Source of the DNA: Lachnospiraceae bacterium
GTDB taxonomy: Bacteria > Bacillota > Clostridia > Lachnospirales > Lachnospiraceae
NCBI GenBank assembly: GCA_024690205.1
Contig: JAILCX010000056.1
Span: 1-37,414, forward strand
Length of the DNA stretch: 37,414 bases
Direction of reading: 5' to 3'
The notes under the pieces: model-generated
The model's input: only the letters and a program-made list of their open reading frames with translations
Database searches by the model: none
Told to the model about the DNA's origin: nothing
Part shown: positions 33,343 to 37,414 of the stretch, one piece after another
Position numbering within the stretch: position 1 is the stretch's first letter
Layout of the letters: each line of letters begins with the position of its first letter
Translations under genes and position numbers: made by a program

Positions 33343-34467
33343 ATGAAACGAATATACTTATCCAGCCCTACGATGCACGATGAAGAGCAGCTCCTTGTCA
33401 AGGAAGCATTCGACACCAACTGGATCGCCCCTTTAGGTCCTCATGTTGATGCATTTGAAAAGGAGATCAGTGAATATATGGGCGAGGGTATGCATGCGGC
33501 AGCGCTCAGTGCCGGTACTGCAGCTATCCATATGGCTCTTAAGTGTCTTGGAATAAAGAGAGGCGATATCGTCTTTGCTCCGTCCCTTACGTTCAGTGCA
33601 AGCGTTAACCCTGTCGTTTACGAGGGTGCCGTCCCTGTATTTATAGATTCCGAAAAGGATACCTGGAACATGGATCCGGAGGCTCTTAAAAAGGCTTTTG
33701 AAAAATATCCTCATCCTGCGGCAGTGATCGTTGTCCACCTTTACGGAACACCCGCAAAGCTTGATGAAATAAAGAAGATATGTGACGAGCATGATGTTCC
33801 GATCGTAGAAGATGCGGCAGAGTCTTTATCTTCAACATACAAAGGAAGGCAGACAGGAACGTTCGGAAAGATCGGGATCATTTCCTTTAACGGAAACAAG
33901 ATCATCACTTCATCCGGTGGCGGAATGATGCTCTCTTCAAATGAAGAGTATACAAAAAAGGCTACGTTCCTTTCTACACAGGCAAGGGATCCTGCCAGAC
34001 ACTATCAGCATTCGAACATCGGATACAACTACAGGATGTCGAATGTCGTTGCCGCCATCGGAAGGGGCCAGCTTAAGCATCTTGAAGAGCATAAGGTGTT
34101 AAAGAAAAAGATATATGAACAGTATAAAGAGGCATTTAAGGATATTGGGGCTCTTTCGATGAATCCGTTAAATAAAGACGGAGATGCCAATAACTGGCTT
34201 TCATGCATGAGCATAGATCCCAAATGCTCTGTTACTCCGGACATGGTGATGGATGCGCTTGCCGAAAAGTGCAATGCCGAGACCCGTCCCATCTGGAAGC
34301 CGCTTCATCTTCAGCCCGTATTTAAGGACTGTGATTTCATTAAAGCAGGTGATGTGGATGTTGCAGCTGATATATTTGATCATGGTCTTTGCCTTCCTTC
34401 GGATATAAAGAATACTCCCGAAGATATGGATATGATCATCCGCACGATTAAAGAACTTTTTGCATAG
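33343..34467 (+). CDS. DegT/DnrJ/EryC1/StrS aminotransferase (PglE/EpsN-like)
   Basis: A 374-residue PLP enzyme. The start IYLSSPTMHDEEQLLVKEAFDTNWIAPLGPHVDAFEKEISEYM is typical of UDP-4-keto-6-deoxy-GlcNAc aminotransferases (PglE/EpsN/WbpE-like). SAGTAAIHMAL, PSLTFSASVNPVVYEGAVPVFIDSE, VEDAAESLSSTYKGRQTGTFG and the PLP lysine K186 (FNGNKIITSSGGGM) are present. It would aminate the product of the dehydratase encoded just upstream, giving the UDP-4-amino sugar that precedes bacillosamine. The PglD-type acetyltransferase is not visible in the window. AAGGA precedes the ATG, 32 bases after the structured element. Confidence 0.92.
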   Translation: MKRIYLSSPTMHDEEQLLVKEAFDTNWIAPLGPHVDAFEKEISEYMGEGMHAAALSAGTAAIHMALKCLGIKRGDIVFAPSLTFSASVNPVVYEGAVPVFIDSEKDTWNMDPEALKKAFEKYPHPAAVIVVHLYGTPAKLDEIKKICDEHDVPIVEDAAESLSSTYKGRQTGTFGKIGIISFNGNKIITSSGGGMMLSSNEEYTKKATFLSTQARDPARHYQHSNIGYNYRMSNVVAAIGRGQLKHLEEHKVLKKKIYEQYKEAFKDIGALSMNPLNKDGDANNWLSCMSIDPKCSVTPDMVMDALAEKCNAETRPIWKPLHLQPVFKDCDFIKAGDVDVAADIFDHGLCLPSDIKNTPEDMDMIIRTIKELFA

Positions 34468-34477
34468 GTTTGACGAT

Positions 34478-36481
34478 TTGAAAAAATATTTATTTATCAT
34501 AATCGCCACACTTATCCTGGAACTTTGTGTGTTTAACATATCATCATTAAGATCGATGTTTAATGAGCCAGTCGATCTGACATCCGGGATAAAACTTGGC
34601 GATAACGAAATTCATATAGACGATCTTGATATGAAGATCAATAACCTTTATATCGATATCAATCCGATGGAACATGTTCCCTCGACATTCAGAATAAACA
34701 TGACTGATGACGGGAATTTTTACGAATATCCCCTGGGAGAACATACCGTTTCGATAAATACTACAAAAACCAAGTACGTGAACATATACGGGTACGGAAA
34801 CACACATGCTCTGAGCTTTTATTTTCAGGAGGATGATCCGACCGACATCACGAACCTTAAGATAATTGCTAATGTTAAGCGCCCTTTGTTTATAAGCATC
34901 TGGAGAATGCTGGTTGTCTTCGGGCTTATGCTGTTTATATCCGTCCTTAAGACAGACGGAACGCTCTATAATGCTCCTTTTGAAAAAGAAAATAAGAATA
35001 AGATCATAAGACAGATGGCGATAACCTGTCTTTTTGTGCTTATATGGATATTTGCAGGATATAAGTGCACAGCCTCACATCTTTTGTTCGATGAAAGTAC
35101 AAAGCCTCATCATGAGCAGTACAAAGAGCTTGCCGTGGCGTTATCAACCGGAAATGTTGCACTTCCTTTTGAACCGGATGAAGCATTAAAAAGCGTCGAA
35201 AATCCGTATGATACCATTTATCTACAGGCAAACGGTATACCGTACAGAGCAGATTATGCTTACTATAACGGCAAATACTATGTTTATTTCGGCATAGTTC
35301 CCGAGCTTTTGATTTACTTCCCGTACTATATGCTTACCGGAGACGGATTCCCGAATCATGCCGCGGTATTTGTGTTCTATTCTCTTTTTGTACTGGGCAC
35401 ATTCCTTATGTTTAAAAGGATGTGTGACCTTTTCTTTAAAGAAGTCCCTTTTGCGGTTTATCTTATGATCTCATCATCTGTCGTGACTTTCGGATCCGTT
35501 GCATATCTTTACTTTACGGCTGATCTTTATTCCGTTCCCATCATGGCCGCATTTGCCTTCACCGCAATTGGGCTTTTCGGGTGGATGAACGCGCTCTTTT
35601 ACAGCAGAAAAAATGCAGAAACTGAAGAAAGACGAAATGATAAACTGACAGTATTGTCATATATATTCGGATCTTCCTGCATGGCACTTGTTGCCGGATG
35701 CAGACCGCAGATGGTTCTTTTCAGTTTCCTTGCGATCCCTCTGCTTTGGGAGCTGACCGTTAAAAAACGTGAGCTCTTTAGCAAAAAGAGCATAGGAAGG
35801 ACACTTGCTTTTTGCATTCCTTACGTGGTTATGGCAGCGATCGTTATGTGGTATAATTTCGCACGCTTCGGTTCCGTATTTGATTTCGGAGCAAGTTACA
35901 GTCTTACCAATAACGATATGAACCTTCGCGGATTTAATATTGGAAGGATGCTTTCGGGGCTTGCGGTTTTTCTGTTTAAGCCAGCTTTCATAACGGGCAG
36001 ATTCCCGTTCCTTCATACGACCACATTTGACCCGGATTACCTGGGAAGGATCGTGACAGAGCATTTCTACGGCGGAATGATAGCCTGCAATATACTTACC
36101 TGGGCACTTTTCCTTTCTTTCCATTTAAGGAAGGACTTAAAGAAGCGGAATATGCTGGGATTTTTTGCGGTAATGCTCTCATCCGGACTTATTATCGGAA
36201 TGCTTGATGCAGACAGGGCAGGAGTACTTCAAAGATATGCATCCGAGACATCATTTGGGATAATATTTGCAACAGCCATAATGCTGTTGCTTTTAATGGA
36301 TAAATTAAAAACAGAAGGGAATTATGGCGGATTCCGGGTGGCTTCGTCTTTTTTAAAGGCAGGCTTTATATGGGGACTTGCATATACATTTATGATCATA
36401 TGCAATACCGATTCAGGAATAACGCTTATCAAGTATAATCCGGAGCTCTTTTACAGGATCGCTTCGATATTTACGTTTTAA
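34478..36481 (+). CDS. Polytopic membrane protein, GT-C/ArnT-like, function unknown
   Basis: About 667 residues. One N-terminal span (YLFIIIATLILELCVFNI) precedes an outer domain of about 120 residues, then about 12 spans. A large outer loop begins HLLFDESTKPHHEQYKELAVAL and continues IPYRADYAYYNGKYYVYFGIVPELLIYFPYYMLTG, the Asp-Glu and Tyr-rich pattern seen in GT39-like and other GT-C proteins. The start is unclear: no ATG is present before residue 26, and a TTG at 34478 with a weak AGG (34466-34468) gives the best signal-like N-terminus; a TTG at 34460 overlapping the previous gene is the alternative. Confidence 0.65.
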   Translation: MKKYLFIIIATLILELCVFNISSLRSMFNEPVDLTSGIKLGDNEIHIDDLDMKINNLYIDINPMEHVPSTFRINMTDDGNFYEYPLGEHTVSINTTKTKYVNIYGYGNTHALSFYFQEDDPTDITNLKIIANVKRPLFISIWRMLVVFGLMLFISVLKTDGTLYNAPFEKENKNKIIRQMAITCLFVLIWIFAGYKCTASHLLFDESTKPHHEQYKELAVALSTGNVALPFEPDEALKSVENPYDTIYLQANGIPYRADYAYYNGKYYVYFGIVPELLIYFPYYMLTGDGFPNHAAVFVFYSLFVLGTFLMFKRMCDLFFKEVPFAVYLMISSSVVTFGSVAYLYFTADLYSVPIMAAFAFTAIGLFGWMNALFYSRKNAETEERRNDKLTVLSYIFGSSCMALVAGCRPQMVLFSFLAIPLLWELTVKKRELFSKKSIGRTLAFCIPYVVMAAIVMWYNFARFGSVFDFGASYSLTNNDMNLRGFNIGRMLSGLAVFLFKPAFITGRFPFLHTTTFDPDYLGRIVTEHFYGGMIACNILTWALFLSFHLRKDLKKRNMLGFFAVMLSSGLIIGMLDADRAGVLQRYASETSFGIIFATAIMLLLLMDKLKTEGNYGGFRVASSFLKAGFIWGLAYTFMIICNTDSGITLIKYNPELFYRIASIFTF

Positions 36482-36484
36482 CAT

Positions 36485-37324
36485 ATGAAAGATCAGGGTT
36501 TGTTTTCAATAAATGCTTCACACTTTTTAAGAGGCATTGCCATATTGATGGTCATATTTTCACACTACTTTGAGTGGGGAGCCTCCGATATCGCAAATGA
36601 AAAGCTTTCTTCCTTTGTAGCTTCATGGGGAGACTGGGGAGTCGGGGTATTCTTCCTTTTGTCGGGATATGCTCTGTACAAAGGATACGGAAAAAAAGAT
36701 ACCGATCTCATGTACATCATAAAGCGCCTAAAGAACGTGTATATCCCTTATCTGATCCTGGCAGCCGCCATAGCCCTTTTATCGGACTCGATTCATACGG
36801 GACATGACGTGGCAGACCTATTAACAGGCAAAGACTACTGGTTCATGGTCATTTTGTTTATCATCTACATTGCCTTTTACTTTGTGGGGAAATTACCCGA
36901 AAAGTTTAGGATCATGATCATGACCGCTTTTATCATAGATACTTCACTGATGCTCTATCTTAAGGGCTACAGGGAGTTTTGGTATACGGCCAACTGGGCA
37001 TTTGCTTTGGGCATGATGCTTTCTAAATATGAGCAAAAAATTGTCCGTAAAGAAGGTTACCTTATCGATATAAAAGATGTTGTCTTTACCTCGATGGGAC
37101 GAGCATCACTTTATATTTATATCCTTCATTCTTTTGTATATTTTAAGATAATGAACACACAGGGTTTAACGGAAGTGAACTGGTATCTTAAGTTATTCAT
37201 ACAGCTTGTGATCACGGTGGTCGTTGCAGTTGTTCTTGAATTTGTTATCCGCAAAGCAACGGATCTTTTGATGATCCCCGTGAATAAATATATCGGATTA
37301 CGAACCAAAAGGGAGAACATGTAG
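36485..37324 (+). CDS. Acyltransferase 3 family membrane protein
   Basis: A 279-residue protein with eight to ten spans. The signature is HFLRGIAILMVIFSHYFEWG with the conserved His of the acyltransferase-3 (OafA/NodX) family, followed by WGVGVFFLLSGYALYKGYGKK (the FFxLSGY motif). It is shorter than most OafA-like members (330-380). Family members move acetyl or other acyl groups onto sugars of surface polysaccharides. It starts three bases after the previous stop; no strong ribosome site is visible. It probably O-acylates the glycan of this cluster. Confidence 0.85.
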   Translation: MKDQGLFSINASHFLRGIAILMVIFSHYFEWGASDIANEKLSSFVASWGDWGVGVFFLLSGYALYKGYGKKDTDLMYIIKRLKNVYIPYLILAAAIALLSDSIHTGHDVADLLTGKDYWFMVILFIIYIAFYFVGKLPEKFRIMIMTAFIIDTSLMLYLKGYREFWYTANWAFALGMMLSKYEQKIVRKEGYLIDIKDVVFTSMGRASLYIYILHSFVYFKIMNTQGLTEVNWYLKLFIQLVITVVVAVVLEFVIRKATDLLMIPVNKYIGLRTKRENM

Positions 37325-37325
37325 T

Positions 37326-37414
37326 ATGAAAACAGTATTGCGTATAGTTATCACGCTTGGACTTATCATCTTAATATCATCAAGCAGCCTTTTTTCTTTT
37401 GAAGTACAGGCAAA
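37326..37414 (+). CDS. Secreted or membrane protein, 5' fragment (cut by window end)
   Basis: Only 29 codons are in the window. The peptide begins with basic residues and a hydrophobic run (VITLGLIILISSSSLF) ending near SFEVQA, which looks like a signal peptide with a possible cleavage after an AxA-like or VQA site. It starts one base after the acyltransferase stop and so continues the operon. No function can be assigned. Confidence 0.6.
   Translation, partial: MKTVLRIVITLGLIILISSSSLFSFEVQA

Noticed and set aside
35657-36124. 155-residue open frame on the - strand, and other long antisense frames such as 10606-11121 and 16449-16934
   Set aside because: They lie wholly or mostly inside well-supported + strand genes, have no ribosome sites and low-complexity composition.

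Overview
The window looks like chromosomal DNA from a low-to-moderate GC Gram-positive anaerobe, most probably a Lachnospiraceae member (Butyrivibrio or Pseudobutyrivibrio-like). This is an inference from strong AGGAGG-type ribosome binding sites, an ftsE-ftsX-M23-ctpA division block, BspA-type lipoproteins, a YjfB motility-associated protein, a FatA-type acyl-ACP thioesterase and a GGDEF protein. No rRNA, tRNA, CRISPR array or prophage is visible. All genes but one small one lie on the + strand.

Layout. 1-141: right end of an IS3-family element. 230-5135: a diguanylate cyclase with a LacI-type sensor domain, then two lipoproteins (one BspA leucine-rich, one with a lysine-rich linker). 5166-8277: a compact cassette of SPFH membrane protein, Arc-type ribbon-helix-helix protein, CPBP membrane protease and secreted zincin. 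Its promoter carries a perfect 21-bp palindrome over the -10 box, a likely autoregulatory operator. 8356-12881: MATE exporter, FAD oxidoreductase, Maf, acyl-ACP thioesterase and a shortened CvfB, ending in a strong bidirectional terminator shared with the convergent yjfB gene (12945-13133, - strand).

13228-19578: a PucR/CdaR-type regulator, then ftsE, ftsX, an M23 murein hydrolase activator, a CtpA protease and a membrane-anchored SGNH-like protein, i.e. a cell-division peptidoglycan remodelling block. 19584-37414: with almost no spacing this runs into a surface-glycan cluster. It holds a PglK-like lipid-linked oligosaccharide flippase, RffA/WecE sugar aminotransferase, a GtrB/DPM1-like polyprenyl-phosphate glycosyltransferase, several large multi-spanning proteins with acidic residues in the first outer loop (GT-C-like or unknown), an O-antigen-ligase-like protein, a PglF-like UDP-sugar 4,6-dehydratase, a PglE-like aminotransferase and an acyltransferase-3 protein. 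The last gene is cut by the window edge.

Reading of the cluster: amino-deoxy sugars are made in the cytoplasm (dehydratase plus two aminotransferases), put on a polyprenyl carrier, flipped by the PglK-like exporter, then extended or decorated outside by GT-C-like enzymes that use polyprenyl-phosphate sugars from the GtrB-like enzyme. The most unusual features are the SPFH/RHH/protease cassette with its operator, a 144-nt strongly structured element (33167-33310) between the dehydratase and aminotransferase genes, and the dense set of GT-C-like membrane proteins.
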